Origin: Streptomyces sp. MRC013
Lineage (GTDB): Bacteria; Actinomycetota; Actinomycetes; Streptomycetales; Streptomycetaceae
Length of the DNA stretch: 64,000 nt
Reading direction: 5' to 3'
Assembly: GCF_023614235.1 (NCBI RefSeq)
Contig: NZ_CP094264.1
Coordinates: forward strand, 62,001 to 126,000
Under the pieces are notes generated by a model. That model was not told where the DNA came from. It was given only the letters and a program-made list of their open reading frames with translations, and made no database searches. Of this stretch, positions 28,746 through 38,483 are shown in pieces. Position 1 is the stretch's first letter. Every line of letters starts with the position of its first letter. Made by a program: the position numbers and the translations under genes.

Positions 28746-29165
28746 TCAGAAGGCGAAGACGGAGTCGCCGTTCAGCGTCGAGGACATGACGCACGCGTTG
28801 GAGAAGGCGTGCTTCCAGGAGACGCGCTTGCCCTCCCACACGCCGTTCACGCCGACGGTGATCGGGTCGTAGTGCATCGGGCAGACCCGGTTCGGGTCGG
28901 GGGAGGCCAGAAGCGTGGCGAAGTCGCCGTTCGTGGCGGCCAGTTCGGCGCAGGCCGCCCGGGGGTTCGGGTGCGTGCCCCCGACGGTCGGCGCGCAGTC
29001 GAGGGTGGCGCTCCGCACCACGGCCGCCGCGCCCTCGCCCTGGGAGACGGTCAGGACGACCGAGGAGGGGGCCTTCAGCACGGAGGGCTGGGCCTGTGCG
29101 ACGCCGGAGGCGCCCGCCAGGGTCAGGAGGGCGGCGGCGGAGACGGCGGCGATACGGTGACGCAC
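28746..29165 (-). CDS. Streptomyces subtilisin inhibitor (SSI) family protein
   Basis: This is a 139-residue secreted serine protease inhibitor. The signal peptide (RHRIAAVSAAALLTLAGASG, cleavage near AQA) precedes the SSI fold with four cysteines in two disulfides (LDCAPT/AACAEL and VCPMHYDP/NACVMS). The reactive loop reads CPMHYDPITVGVNGVW. By alignment with SSI, the scissile bond follows Met (P1), with His at P1' where SSI has Val, suggesting inhibition of subtilisin-like enzymes. GTG 29165 has AAAGGA 8 bases upstream. The promoter region is unusually AT-rich. Confidence 0.93.
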   Translation of the reverse strand: MRHRIAAVSAAALLTLAGASGVAQAQPSVLKAPSSVVLTVSQGEGAAAVVRSATLDCAPTVGGTHPNPRAACAELAATNGDFATLLASPDPNRVCPMHYDPITVGVNGVWEGKRVSWKHAFSNACVMSSTLNGDSVFAF

Positions 29166-29288
29166 GATGGACGTCCTTTCGATATGAAGGATATAAGCGA
29201 CAACTGCCTGCGTAATGCTGGCCGTTCGCCACTGAGTTTGTCGGATGTGAAGGAGATACGCACATTCGACACCGATTTACGGACATCC

Positions 29289-29312
29289 CGTTCGATTACC
29301 GGAGATCGAACG
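29289..29312. promoter_or_regulatory. Inverted repeat, candidate operator
   Basis: CGTTCGAT and ATCGAACG are perfect 8-bp arms separated by 8 bases, 124 bases upstream of the SSI start and within the AT-rich patch. This is the size and spacing of a dimeric regulator site. The regulator is unknown. Confidence 0.4.
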
Positions 29313-29485
29313 GCCGTTTAGGCAGCTCAGGCCGGGCATGCGGGTCCGCGCACACGGTCCGGCACCCCCCGGACACCCGCAGTAACCGCCTTGTGGCAGG
29401 CCGCTGACCTGCCGTCCGTCGCACCCGGTTAACCCATCGTCCACTCAAGGTGACCGAAACACGTCCCTGACGCCGTTCGCCCCGC

Positions 29486-29507
29486 CCTCCGGCGGGTCCG
29501 CCGGAGG
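29486..29507. terminator. Hairpin downstream of the YihY gene
   Basis: CCTCCGGCGG and CCGCCGGAGG arms with a 2-base spacer lie 55 bases beyond the stop codon of the minus-strand YihY gene. Confidence 0.5.
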
Positions 29508-29561
29508 ACGGGGCGGCGCCGCGGCGGTGGCGCCGGGGCCGGAGGCGGTCGCCGCGCGCCC

Positions 29562-30527
29562 TCAGGCACCGGGCCCCGGGTCGGGACGGACCGGCTCCCT
29601 GGCGCCCGCCCTCGCGGCTTCGAGCTGGGCGGCGAAGGCCACGCCGAGGAAGAGGGCGACGCCGGTCACGTTGGCCCACAGCAGCAGCGCGACGAAGGCG
29701 GTGAGCGGGCCGTACACGGCCCCGAAGGAACCGCTCCTGCCGACGTAGAGGGCGAGCAGCCAGGTGGCCGCCACCCAGAGCAGCAGATGGACGCCCGAGC
29801 CGAAGACCAGCCACGTGTAGCCGGGCTGGTCGCGGCGGGGCGCCCAGCGGAAGATCACGGCCGACGCCAGCGCCGCGAGCAGGATCCCCACCGGGACGTG
29901 CAGCGCCTGCCACCAGTCGAGCAGCGACGGCGGCCAGTGCAGGGCCCGGACCACCGACGCGCCGACGTCCCGGCCCGCGACGACGGCCAGGAAGCCGCCG
30001 CCCAGCGGCAGCCCCGCACCCACGGCGAGCAGCGCGCCCCGGCCGTACTTGGCGAGGAGGGGGCGGTCGCGTTCGATGCCGTAGATCCGGTTGCAGCCGC
30101 GTTCGATCTGGCTCATGGCGGAGGCCAGGTTGAGGACGGCGAAACCGAGGCCCAGCCACATGGCCGCGGCCCCCGCGACGTCCGCCCCGGCACTGCGCCG
30201 GGTGTCGGCCAGCGCCTGCCGCACCAGGTCCGCGCTGGTGCCCGGAACGATCCGGGCCAGCGTCAGTTCGACGGCCTGGCCGAGCCCCTCGGTGTGCATC
30301 GTCGTCGCCACCCCGACCAGGGCGATGGCGAACGGCACGATGCCGAGCACCATCTGGTAGGCGAGGGAGCGGGCGAAGCTGAAGCCGTCGGCGTACCGGA
30401 AGCGGGCGAAGGAGTCGAGGAGGAGTTCGCGGCCCCCGTAGCGCCGCAGCGCGGTGAACGCCTCGTCCCCGGAGAGTTCCCGCCCGACCATGTCCCGCGT
30501 CTGCGGCACATGCACGACCGTGCCCAT
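29562..30527 (-). CDS. YihY/virulence factor BrkB family membrane protein
   Basis: This is a 321-residue inner membrane protein with six or so predicted helices in the pattern of the YihY/BrkB family. Examples are SFARSLAYQMVLGIVPFAIAL near residue 50 and the C-terminal LTAFVALLLWANVTGVALFL. The family is widespread but its function is not settled; earlier assignment as RNase BN was wrong. The ATG at 30527 (MGTVVHVPQTRD) has GGAAG about 8 bases upstream. A second, more typical family member is encoded at 44310-45398. Confidence 0.85.
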   Translation of the reverse strand: MGTVVHVPQTRDMVGRELSGDEAFTALRRYGGRELLLDSFARFRYADGFSFARSLAYQMVLGIVPFAIALVGVATTMHTEGLGQAVELTLARIVPGTSADLVRQALADTRRSAGADVAGAAAMWLGLGFAVLNLASAMSQIERGCNRIYGIERDRPLLAKYGRGALLAVGAGLPLGGGFLAVVAGRDVGASVVRALHWPPSLLDWWQALHVPVGILLAALASAVIFRWAPRRDQPGYTWLVFGSGVHLLLWVAATWLLALYVGRSGSFGAVYGPLTAFVALLLWANVTGVALFLGVAFAAQLEAARAGAREPVRPDPGPGA

Positions 30528-30963
30528 GTCTTCCCTTCCGCCCGCGCCCCGGCGGTCCCGTGCCGCGTCCCGCGCGGCGGTGCTCCACCGCGCGGACCGG
30601 CGGAAGGACGGTCCGCCCGCCCTGCCGGCCCGGTTCCTGCCGTGTGCCCGCGGCGGGGCCGTGTACGCCGCGCCCGCGCCGCGGAGGCGGAGGGCGCGGC
30701 GGACCGGTCCGGCGGCGCGGTTCCGGGGCGGGCCTCCCGCCCGGGCGCCGCGAACACCGGGACGGGGCTGTGACCTGATTCACCGTCAGCGGAAAAGCCT
30801 GTTCTCCTACCCCGTGTCCCGGGTTTCATGCGTACGGCCTCGGAGAAAGGTTCGAGAGGCTCCCCACAAGTGTGTAGCCTGCATACGCACATGGCGCGGG
30901 GCGGCACGCTGCGTACTTCGCAGGCGGCCCCCGCGTCTCACTACTTCAAGGGGTGGGGGCTGC
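30528..30963. other. Divergent intergenic region
   Basis: This region lies between the YihY and PGRP-amidase genes. The part near 30860-30890 (GTGTGTAGCCTGCATACGC) is less GC-rich and may hold the amidase promoter. No gene is recognised. Confidence 0.4.
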
Positions 30964-33257
30964 GTGGAGCGGCGTCGGACAGTGCTGGCGGCGGCCGTCG
31001 CCGTGGCGGGTGTGACCGGTGTTCTCGTACTGCGGGGGGCGACCGGCGGCGACGCGCCGAGGGGGCCGGTCGACGGCAAGCCCCGGCCCGTCGCGGCCGA
31101 GGCGCGGACCGAGCCGATCGCGGTGAGTGCCGACGGCCGCTCGGCGTCCCTGAAGGAGGAGGGGACCAAGCCGTTCAGCATGCTGGGGGTGACCTGGACC
31201 GACCCGGCGGTCCGTGTCGCCGGCACGGTGGAGGTCCGCACGCGCGCCGCGGGGTCGGGGCGGTGGTCGCCGTGGCTGCGGCTGGACGGGGACAGCGGCC
31301 AGGGCGAGGAGGGGGCCGATCGCGGGGGTACGGAGCCGGCGTGGGTCGGCGCGTCGGACGGTGTCGAGGTGCGTCTGCGCACGGGCGGGACCACGTCCAG
31401 GACGCTCCCCTCGGGACTCCGCCTGGACATGGTGGACCCGAAGGCGGGCAGCGTGTCCCGGATGGCTCCGGCGGCGTTCGCCGTCGAGGAGACCGCGGTG
31501 CCCGCGCCGACCGGGACGGAGCCCGGCCCGGCGGAGTCGGAACCGGCGCCGGACGCGTCGGCGACCCCCACGGACCAGGCGCCGGTCACGACCCCGCCGG
31601 TGAGCGCGGAGCCGACCGCGCCGCCCGCCGCGAGCGCTCCGCCGTCCCCGACGGCCCCGGCCCCGTCCACGCCCCCGACGAGCCCCGGCCTGAGCCCGAG
31701 CCCCACGGTGAGCGGGCCCCCGCGCCCCCGTCGACCGCGCCGCGCCCGCCGATCACCTCCCGGACGGGTTGGGGCGCGGACGAGACGATCAGTCCCGAGG
31801 CCCCCGGGTACCTCCCGGGCGGAAGAGTCAAGGCCGTGGTGGTCCACCACACCGCCGAGTCCAACACGTACACGTGCGCCGAGGCGCCCGCGGTGGTGCG
31901 CGGGATCTACGCGTACCACGTGAAGCAGCTGGGCTGGAAGGACATCGGCTACAACTTCCTCGTCGACAAGTGCGGCACCGTCTACGAGGGCCGCAAGGGC
32001 GGGGTGGACCGGCCCGTCCTGGGCGCGCACGCCTACGGATTCAACGCCGAGACGACCGGCGTCTCGGTGCTGGGCACCTACACCGACACCGCTCCCCCGC
32101 AGGCCGCGCTGGTCTCGATCGCCCGCATCGCCGCGTGGAAGCTCGGCCAGTACGGCGTCGACCCGGCCGGCACGGCCGTACTCACCGCCGGCGACGGCGG
32201 GCGCAGCCACTCCGGCCAGACCTGGGCGAAGGGCGCCCAGCTGTCCTTCCCGGCGATCCACGGCCACCGCGACGGCTACAACACCCAGTGCCCCGGCACC
32301 GCCCTCTACGACACGCTGCCCACCCTGCGCTCCTGGGCCGCCGGCCCGGTGGCCGGGCTTGCGGTCAAGTCGGTCACCGGAGCGGGCGCGTCGGGCACGA
32401 CGTACTACACGAAGTCCTCCGTCACCGTGAACTGGACGGCGACGACCCCGGCCGCACTGGTCGGAAGGTACGAACTGCTCGTCGACGGCAAGGTGGCCGC
32501 CACCACCGCCGGCACCGCGGCCTCCGCCACGGCGGCGCTCGCGCCCGGCACCCACAAGGTCCAGGTCCGCGCCGTCCACCGGTCGGGCCGCGCCACGGCG
32601 ACCGCCGCCGCGACCGTCGTCGCCGAGACCACCGCCCCCGCCTTCACCACCAGGCCGGCGCTCGCCCTGCGCACCGGCACCGTGAACACCGCCGCCGTGC
32701 CGGTCACGCTGAGCTGGAAGGCGACCGACGGCGCCTCCCTGCGGGACGTGCGCCTCACCAGCCCGCTGGCCAGGACGTACGCGCCGACGGTGTACTCCGC
32801 CCCCCACACGGCCAAGTCCGGCGCCGCCACCACCTGGAGCATGACCGCCCACGACCGGGCCGGCAACACCTCCGCCGCCGCCGTGTCCGGCACCCCGGTG
32901 ATCCTGCAGGAGACCTCCGCCGTCAGGTCCGGCACCTGGACGGCCAAGTCCTCCACCAGTTACCTGGGCGGCGGGTCCCTGACCAGCTCCGCCAAGAACG
33001 CCGGCCTGACCTGGACCTTCACCGGCCGTTCCGCGGCCTGGGTGGTCTCCCGCGCCTCCACCTCCGGCCAGGCGCACGTGTACGTCGACGGCGTCAAGGC
33101 CGCCACCGTCGACCTGAAGTCCGCCACCACCAGGTACCGCGACGCCATCTGGACCAGGACCTGGGCCACCAGCGGCAAGCACACCGTGAGGATCGTCGTC
33201 GTCGGCACCGCCGGCCGCCCGGCGATCACCACCGACGGCCTCGTCCACCTCAAGTAG
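30964..33257 (+). CDS. Secreted PGRP-type N-acetylmuramoyl-L-alanine amidase, frameshifted at C5 run 31717-31721
   Basis: This peptidoglycan hydrolase cuts the lactyl-amide bond between MurNAc and L-Ala. The GTG at 30964 starts an Arg-led signal/anchor (VERRRTVLAAAVAVAGVTGV). A beta-rich domain follows (WTDPAVRVAGTVEVRTRAAG), then a Pro/Thr-rich linker of about 80 residues. The Amidase_2/PGRP domain then has the zinc ligands His in VVVHHTAES, His in HGHRDGYNTQCPG and the Cys of the same motif, plus the catalytic Tyr region GYNFLVDKCGTVYEG. The C-terminal 300 residues are Ig-like/beta-sandwich modules. The linker shifts frame at 31717-31721; adding one C joins both halves. The corrected length is about 765 aa. 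Confidence 0.85.
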
Positions 33258-33795
33258 CGAGCCGCTCCGGGGAGCCGACGGCGGCGCGCGCCGGGCCGGG
33301 GCGCGCCGCCGTCCTCCGGCGGGGCCGGCGGGGCCCGGCACGGTCGGGGCGGACCCCGCCGGCGGACGGGCCCGTCGATCCTCCGGCCGCTCCCGGCACC
33401 GGGCGCTCCGGCGCCCCGGCCCCTTCCCCGACCGAACCGGGCGGTGGTGAGGACACCCACGCCACCGCCCGCCCCCCGGGGTCCCGGCACCGGGAGCACC
33501 GCCGCCCGAACCTCCGGTCGGAAACCGGCCGTCGGCCGGGAGTGTTCGCCGCTGCCGGTGACCGGCACGGCCGGTACGCGCCAATACCGCCGCCGCCGTC
33601 CCGCCGTCCCTCCGGGCCGGGCCGCCCGCCCCGCCGGCGTACCGCACCGGCGTCACCGTGCGGGTATGCGCCCACGACCGTCCGCCACGTTTTCACCGCA
33701 CGAACTCCACGGGGCGCACGCTTTCGGTCGTCCCCGCGCCGTCGCGCCGGCGCGGGGGCAGACGCCGCGCCCGCCCGTGCCTAGCCTCCCGGGTC
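33258..33795 (+). other. Intergenic region with terminator at 33277-33313
   Basis: A 13-bp perfect stem (GACGGCGGCGCGC 33277-33289 / 33301-33313) lies 20 bases after the amidase stop codon and is a good terminator. The rest up to the next gene shows no recognisable feature. Confidence 0.55.
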
Positions 33796-34323
33796 ATGCG
33801 ATCACCCTCGATGAGGCGCCTCGGCCTCCCCACCGTCCTCGCCCTCGCCCTCGCCCTGTTCGGCCTGGCCCCGTCCGCGAGCGCGGCCGAACCCGGCCCC
33901 GCCGAGCTGACCTTCAGCAGCGACGCCGCCACCACCACGCCGGGCGGCACGGTGAACCTGTCGATGACGCTCACGAACAACAAGACCTACGACCTCTGGT
34001 TCGTCTACCAGACCCTCAGCCCCACGTGGCTGACCACGCAGCGCCCGGACCTGAAGTACGCCGTCACCGGTTGCAGCCTCGCCACGGCCAACGGCAGCAC
34101 CCCCTGCTCCGGCACCGGCCCGAACGACCTCGGCACCAACTACGGCACCCCGATCCCGCCCGGCCAGAGCCGGACCGTGACGCTGACGATGCAGGTCGCC
34201 CCCGACTCCGGCTGCAACGGCAACATCGGCTTCTACTCGTACTTCTACGCCGAATTCAGCGACAAGACCAATGTCAGCGGCGGCCCGGTCTACACACCCG
34301 AGACCCGCGTCCTGTGCTCCTGA
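33796..34323 (+). CDS. Secreted beta-sandwich protein of unknown function
   Basis: This is a 175-residue exported protein. The signal peptide (MRRLGLPTVLALALALFGL, cleavage near ASA) precedes a domain with the look of a DUF11/CARDB-like Ig fold: ATTTPGGTVNLSMTLTNN, then GQSRTVTLTMQVAPDSG. Cysteines in TGCSLA, STPCSG, SGCNGN and the terminal VLCS could form two disulfides. No catalytic motif is seen. ATG 33796 and 33811 are both possible starts; the second begins nearer the hydrophobic core. It lies just upstream of the exopolysaccharide locus, but a gap of 384 bp separates them. Confidence 0.78.
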   Translation: MRSPSMRRLGLPTVLALALALFGLAPSASAAEPGPAELTFSSDAATTTPGGTVNLSMTLTNNKTYDLWFVYQTLSPTWLTTQRPDLKYAVTGCSLATANGSTPCSGTGPNDLGTNYGTPIPPGQSRTVTLTMQVAPDSGCNGNIGFYSYFYAEFSDKTNVSGGPVYTPETRVLCS

Positions 34324-34707
34324 CGGCACCGCCGGACGAACAGATGTCCTGAAACCAGCCTACGGCGCCCGGCGAACCGGGCTCCGTCGACGGCAGTCCC
34401 ACCGGCGGACCCCAGCGGCCCGCCGGTGCGCCGCATCACCGTCTGACCTGGTGTTACCTCTCCACGGCGGACTGCCGACCAGTCCTTGCAGGGACTCTCG
34501 GCCCCATGGCCGACCCCCGGAGGTCACCCGCGGTACACCAAATGTTTTCCGCCAGCTTCCCCAACGGGACCATAGAAGCTACACGGGGGCCTCACCATAT
34601 GATGCGACGGATGCGACGGCCGCCCCGAGGGGAAACCGGCGTCGCGCGAGGGGTGCTTCCGCTCCGCGGAGCAGTGCCCACCGCTGCTCTGGGAGGAAAA
34701 CCACCGC
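34324..34707. other. Leader/promoter region of the exopolysaccharide locus
   Basis: A hairpin around 34401-34427 (ACCGGCGG/CCGCCGGT arms) probably ends the upstream transcript. The segment 34530-34620 is less GC-rich. Further short stems (GCTCCGCGGAGC; GAGCAG/CTGCTC) lie just before the deacetylase gene, whose ribosome site GGGAGG is at about 34690-34695. I could not match the leader to a known riboswitch. Confidence 0.4.
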
Positions 34708-36837
34708 ATGAAGCGGACCATACGCACCGCCCTGCTCACGACGGGCGCCCTCATAGCCACCCTCGGCGTGCCCAACACGGCGGCCCACGCCGGCACCCCG
34801 TCTCCCCGCATCGACCTGCGGGTGCTCATAGTGAGCGACGGCGGCCCCGCCACCGACGCCATCGCGGCCGAACTGGACGCCATGGGCACGCCATACACGG
34901 AGATCGACCTCACCCGGTCCGACCGGTCCGTCATCGACGCCGCCTACCTCGCGGACACCGCGGACGGCCGGAACCGCGCCAAGTTCCAGGCCGTCGTCCT
35001 GCCCAACGACAACCCCTTCCCCGCGAACTCACCCGAGATGGCGGCGCTCGCGGCCTACGAGCGGACCTACGGCATCCCGCAGGTCGACGCGTACACCTAC
35101 GCCCGCCCCGAAGCCGGCCTCCAGTACCCGGTCCACGGCGGCTACTCCGGCAGCGTCGACGGCGTGCGGGCCGAGGTGACCGCCGCCGGCCGCTCGGGGC
35201 CGTTCGGCTACCTCGACGGACCGGTTCCGTTCGAGGACAACTCGCCGAGCGTGAGCGAGAGCTACGCGTACCTGTCCACCCCGGCCGCCGGCGCCGACTT
35301 CACCCCGTACGTCGAGGCCTCGATCCCGGGGACGACCAGGCGGGGTTCGCTGGTGGGCGAGTACCGGCACGACGGGCGGCGCGAACTCGTCGTCACCTTC
35401 GTCTACAACCGGTACCAGCAGCAGTTCCGGCTGCTGGCCCGCGGCATCGTGCAGTGGATGACCGGCGGTGTGCACCTGGGCGCCTCGCGCAACTACTTCG
35501 CCGTACACGTCGACGACGTCCTCGCCGCCGACGACCGCTGGAACTCCGAGCTCAACTGCACGCCCGGCGATGTCGACTGCACGGACCCGAACGCCACCCC
35601 CGACCCGATCCGCATGACGCCCGGGGACGTCGACCACGCCACCGCCTGGCAGCGCAGGCACGGCTTCACCCTCGACTTCGCCTACAACGGCGCCGGCAGC
35701 GTCGACCACCGCCAGGACAACGGCGGCGCCGACCCGCTCGCCGACAAGCTCATCGCCGACCGCAACGCGTTCCGCTGGATCAACCACACCTACACGCACG
35801 CCTTCCTCGGGTGCGAGCAGGACATCACGGTGGTGCCCTGGCGGTGCGCCACCCGCGCGGACGGAAGCACCAAGTGGGTCAGCCGGGAGGACGTCTCCGA
35901 CGAGATCGCCCACAACCGCGTCTGGGGCCGGCTGGCCGGACTGCCCCTGGAGGACGACGAGCTGGTCACCGGCGAGCACTCCGGGCTGCGGGTGCTGCCC
36001 CAGCAGCCGACCGACAACCCCAACCTGGCGCTCGCCCTCGCCGACAACCGCACCGGCTGGCTGGCCTCGGACAACTCCCGCGAGCCCGACCAGCGCAAGG
36101 TCGGTCCGGCCCTGACGGTCCCCCGCTACCCGATGAACATCTTCTACAACGCCGGGCGGGCGGCCGAGCAGGTCGACGAGTACAACTGGATCTACACCAG
36201 CCGCGCGCAGGGCGGCAGCGGGATCTGCGAGGACAACCCGGCCACCACCACCTGCCTGCCCGCCCCGCTGGACACCGCGACCGGCTACACGGACCACATC
36301 GTGCCCCTGGAGCAGCGGATCGCCCTGGGCCACGTCCTCGCCAACGACCCCAAGCCGCACTTCATCCACCAGTCGAACCTGGCCGAGGACCGCATCGCCT
36401 ACCCCGTGCTGGACGGTGTGCTCACCACCTACCGCGCGCTCTTCGCGGAGAACACCCCGGTGGTCAACCTGCGGATGAAGGACATCGGAAACGAGCTGCG
36501 GCGACGCGCCGCGTGGCGTGCCGCCGTGCAGAGCGGCCAGGTCACCGCCTACCGCGTCGGCGGCACGGTCACCGTCCAGGCACCGGGCGGCCTGGCGGTC
36601 CCCGCGACGGCGCCGGAGGGCACCACCCGGAACGGCTCCGCCTTCGGCGAGGCCTACGCGGGTGAACGGTCCGGCTGGACCTCCCCGGTGATCACACCGC
36701 TCACCCTCACCCTGCCGGCGGACGCCGCCCCGGCCACCGCCCCCTCGGGCGGCCCCGCCCCGGCCACCGCCCCGGCACCGGGCACCCGCGTGCCCGAAGG
36801 CGTGACCGAGCCGCTCTCCCCCGCCCCCGGGATCTGA
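34708..36837 (+). CDS. Secreted CE18/PelA-like exopolysaccharide deacetylase
   Basis: This is a 709-residue exported enzyme. The signal peptide (KRTIRTALLTTGALIATLG, cleavage near AHA) is followed by an alpha/beta Rossmann-like domain (IDLRVLIVSDGGPATDAIAA, FQAVVLPNDNP). A beta-rich segment comes next, then a polysaccharide-deacetylase-type domain. The metal site expected for CE18 (Agd3) and PelA is visible: D269-D270 in FAVHVDDVLAADDRWN, and H360/H364 in INHTYTHAF. A C-terminal beta domain and Pro/Ala-rich tail end the protein. It should remove acetyl groups from N-acetylgalactosamine (or GlcNAc) in the extracellular polymer made by the downstream genes. It is the first gene of the one-strand locus running to 44126. 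Confidence 0.82.
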   Translation: MKRTIRTALLTTGALIATLGVPNTAAHAGTPSPRIDLRVLIVSDGGPATDAIAAELDAMGTPYTEIDLTRSDRSVIDAAYLADTADGRNRAKFQAVVLPNDNPFPANSPEMAALAAYERTYGIPQVDAYTYARPEAGLQYPVHGGYSGSVDGVRAEVTAAGRSGPFGYLDGPVPFEDNSPSVSESYAYLSTPAAGADFTPYVEASIPGTTRRGSLVGEYRHDGRRELVVTFVYNRYQQQFRLLARGIVQWMTGGVHLGASRNYFAVHVDDVLAADDRWNSELNCTPGDVDCTDPNATPDPIRMTPGDVDHATAWQRRHGFTLDFAYNGAGSVDHRQDNGGADPLADKLIADRNAFRWINHTYTHAFLGCEQDITVVPWRCATRADGSTKWVSREDVSDEIAHNRVWGRLAGLPLEDDELVTGEHSGLRVLPQQPTDNPNLALALADNRTGWLASDNSREPDQRKVGPALTVPRYPMNIFYNAGRAAEQVDEYNWIYTSRAQGGSGICEDNPATTTCLPAPLDTATGYTDHIVPLEQRIALGHVLANDPKPHFIHQSNLAEDRIAYPVLDGVLTTYRALFAENTPVVNLRMKDIGNELRRRAAWRAAVQSGQVTAYRVGGTVTVQAPGGLAVPATAPEGTTRNGSAFGEAYAGERSGWTSPVITPLTLTLPADAAPATAPSGGPAPATAPAPGTRVPEGVTEPLSPAPGI

Positions 36838-36855
36838 CCGGCGCGACGGCACCGA

Positions 36856-36888
36856 GGTCCCGGCCACCACCTCCCCGTGGCCGGGACC
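36856..36888 (+). terminator. Strong hairpin between deacetylase and glycosyltransferase genes
   Basis: GGTCCCGGCCAC and GTGGCCGGGACC form a perfect 12-bp stem with a 9-base loop, 19 bases after the deacetylase stop and 40 bases before the next start. It may partly terminate transcription inside the locus and set the enzyme ratio. Confidence 0.55.
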
Positions 36889-36927
36889 GGCACGACCACC
36901 CCCGCATCCCGGCCGTGGAGCACAACC

Positions 36928-38483
36928 ATGCACCTTGCCCGCGGCGCGCAACACTCCGGTGTAACGCGCGTCACCCTGCTCACCGAAGGCACCTACCCGC
37001 ACAGCCACGGTGGCGTGAGCGTCTGGTGCGACCAGCTCGTCACCGGCATGCCGGACGTCGACTTCGACGTCATCGCCGTCACCGGCACCGGGCGCGAGCC
37101 GATCGTGTGGGACCTGCCGGGCAACGTCTCGAGCGTGCTCCCCGTACCCATGTGGGGCGAGGCCCCGCAGGGCCGCCCGCCCCGCGGCCGCTCCCGCCAC
37201 CGCCTCGCAGAGGCCTACGAGCGGTTCCTGACCGCACTGGTCGACCCGTGCGCCGAAGACGGCTTCGCGCCCGCCCTGTACGCCCTGGCGCGGGCGGCGG
37301 CCGACGGGCTGCTCAGCCCCTTCCTCCGCGGCGACGCGGCGACGCGGATCCTGACCACCGTGTGGACGCGGCCGGGGCTGGCGGTCCGCGAGGCGGGGCC
37401 GACCCTGCACGACGCGCTCACCGCCACCGCCCTGCTCGAACACGCCCTGCGCCCCCTGTCCGCGCCGCCGCCCGAGCACGGGGTCGCGCACGCCGTCAGC
37501 GGCGGCGTCGCCGTGCTGCCGGGGCTGGCGGCCCTCGAACGGCACGGCGTCCCGCTGCTGCTGACCGAGCACGGCGTGTACCTCCGCGAGCGCTACCTCG
37601 GCTACCGCACCGCCCCCTACCGCTGGCCGGTCAAGGCGGTGATCCTGGGCTTCTTCCGGCTGCTGGCGGAGGAGAGCTACCGCCGGGCGTCGCTGATCAC
37701 CCCGGGCAACCGGTACAACCGGCTCTGGGAGGAGCAGGGCGGCGCCGACCCCGCCTCGATCCGCACCGTCTACAACGGCGTCGACCCCGCCGCCTTCCCC
37801 CGGCCGGCCCGGAGCCCGAGGCGCTCACCCTCAGCTGGGCCGGGCGCGTCGACCCGATCAAGGACCTGGAGACCCTCGTCCGCGCCTTCGCCCTGGTCCG
37901 GGCCGAGCTTCCGGACGTGCGGCTGCGGTTGTTCGGCGGGACGCCCCGGGGCGGCGAGGCCTACCGGGAGCGCTGCGAGGCCCTGGCCGCCGAGCTGGGC
38001 CACGCCGACACCGTGACGTTCGAGGGGCGCGTCGACGACATCAGGGACGCCTACGCAGCGGGGAACGTGGTGATGCTGTCCAGCATCAGCGAGGGCTTCC
38101 CGTTCACCCTGATCGAAGCCATGTCGTGCGGGCGGGCGACCGTCTCCACCGACGTGGGCGGAGTGCGGGAGGCCGTCGGGGACACCGGCCTGGTGGTGCC
38201 GCCGCGCGACCCGGCCGCGATGGCCGCCGCGGCGCTGGAGCTGCTGGGCGATCCCGCGCGGCGCCGTGCGATGGGCGAGGCGGCCCGGCTGCGGGTCATC
38301 GAGCAGTTCACCCTCCGCCAGACCATCGACACCTTCCGCTCCGTCTACCGGGAACTGGCGGCCGCGGGGGCCGCCGTGCGGCGGCCGGACGTCCTCGCGC
38401 TCGGCCCGCTCCGGACCGCCGCCCGCCCCTCGCCGGACCCGCGGTCCCCGGTCGGTGCGGAGACCGGGAGCGTGGCGCTGTGA
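36928..38483 (+). CDS. pelF: PelF-like glycosyltransferase (GT4, DUF3492), frameshifted at C5 run 37797-37801
   Basis: This cytoplasmic GT-B glycosyltransferase most likely polymerises the exopolysaccharide. The N-terminal DUF3492-type domain opens with TLLTEGTYPHSHGGVSVWCD, the hallmark of PelF relatives. It continues to LLLTEHGVYLRERYLGYRT and the linker TPGNRYNRLWEEQGG. The GT4 C-terminal domain has LSWAGRVDPIKDLETLV, then SISEGFPFTLIEAMSCGRAT with the donor-binding Glu motif (E-x7-E type) and GGVREAVG. The two domains are in different frames. One C added to the run at 37797-37801 restores DPAAFPPAGPEPEALTLSW. The corrected product is about 519 aa. ATG 36928 follows GGAG by 8 bases. The stop overlaps the next GTG (GTGA). 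Confidence 0.85.

Larger units (their letters stand above)
29166..29561. other. Regulatory region of the SSI gene, low-GC patch
   Basis: Roughly 29180-29320 has far lower GC than the rest of the window and contains the inverted repeat CGTTCGAT/ATCGAACG at 29289-29312. An open frame of 45 codons (29186-29321, +) crosses it but has no ribosome site and uses TTA and ATA codons, so I do not call it a gene. The hairpin at 29486-29507 belongs to the next gene's 3' end. Confidence 0.5.

Noticed and set aside
29186..29321. 45-codon + strand frame in the AT-rich patch (MKDISDNCLRNAGR...)
   Set aside because: There is no ribosome site, rare TTA and ATA codons are used, and it lies in the SSI promoter region. 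It is kept only as a low-GC feature.
30807..33656. Minus-strand open frame of about 949 codons opposite the amidase gene
   Set aside because: Its Gly/Val-rich sequence is the antisense shadow of the PGRP amidase. The sense frame carries zinc ligands and domain motifs.
35029..37572. Minus-strand open frame of about 847 codons opposite the deacetylase and PelF genes
   Set aside because: It is antisense to clearly coding genes with catalytic motifs and has composition typical of GC-rich shadows.
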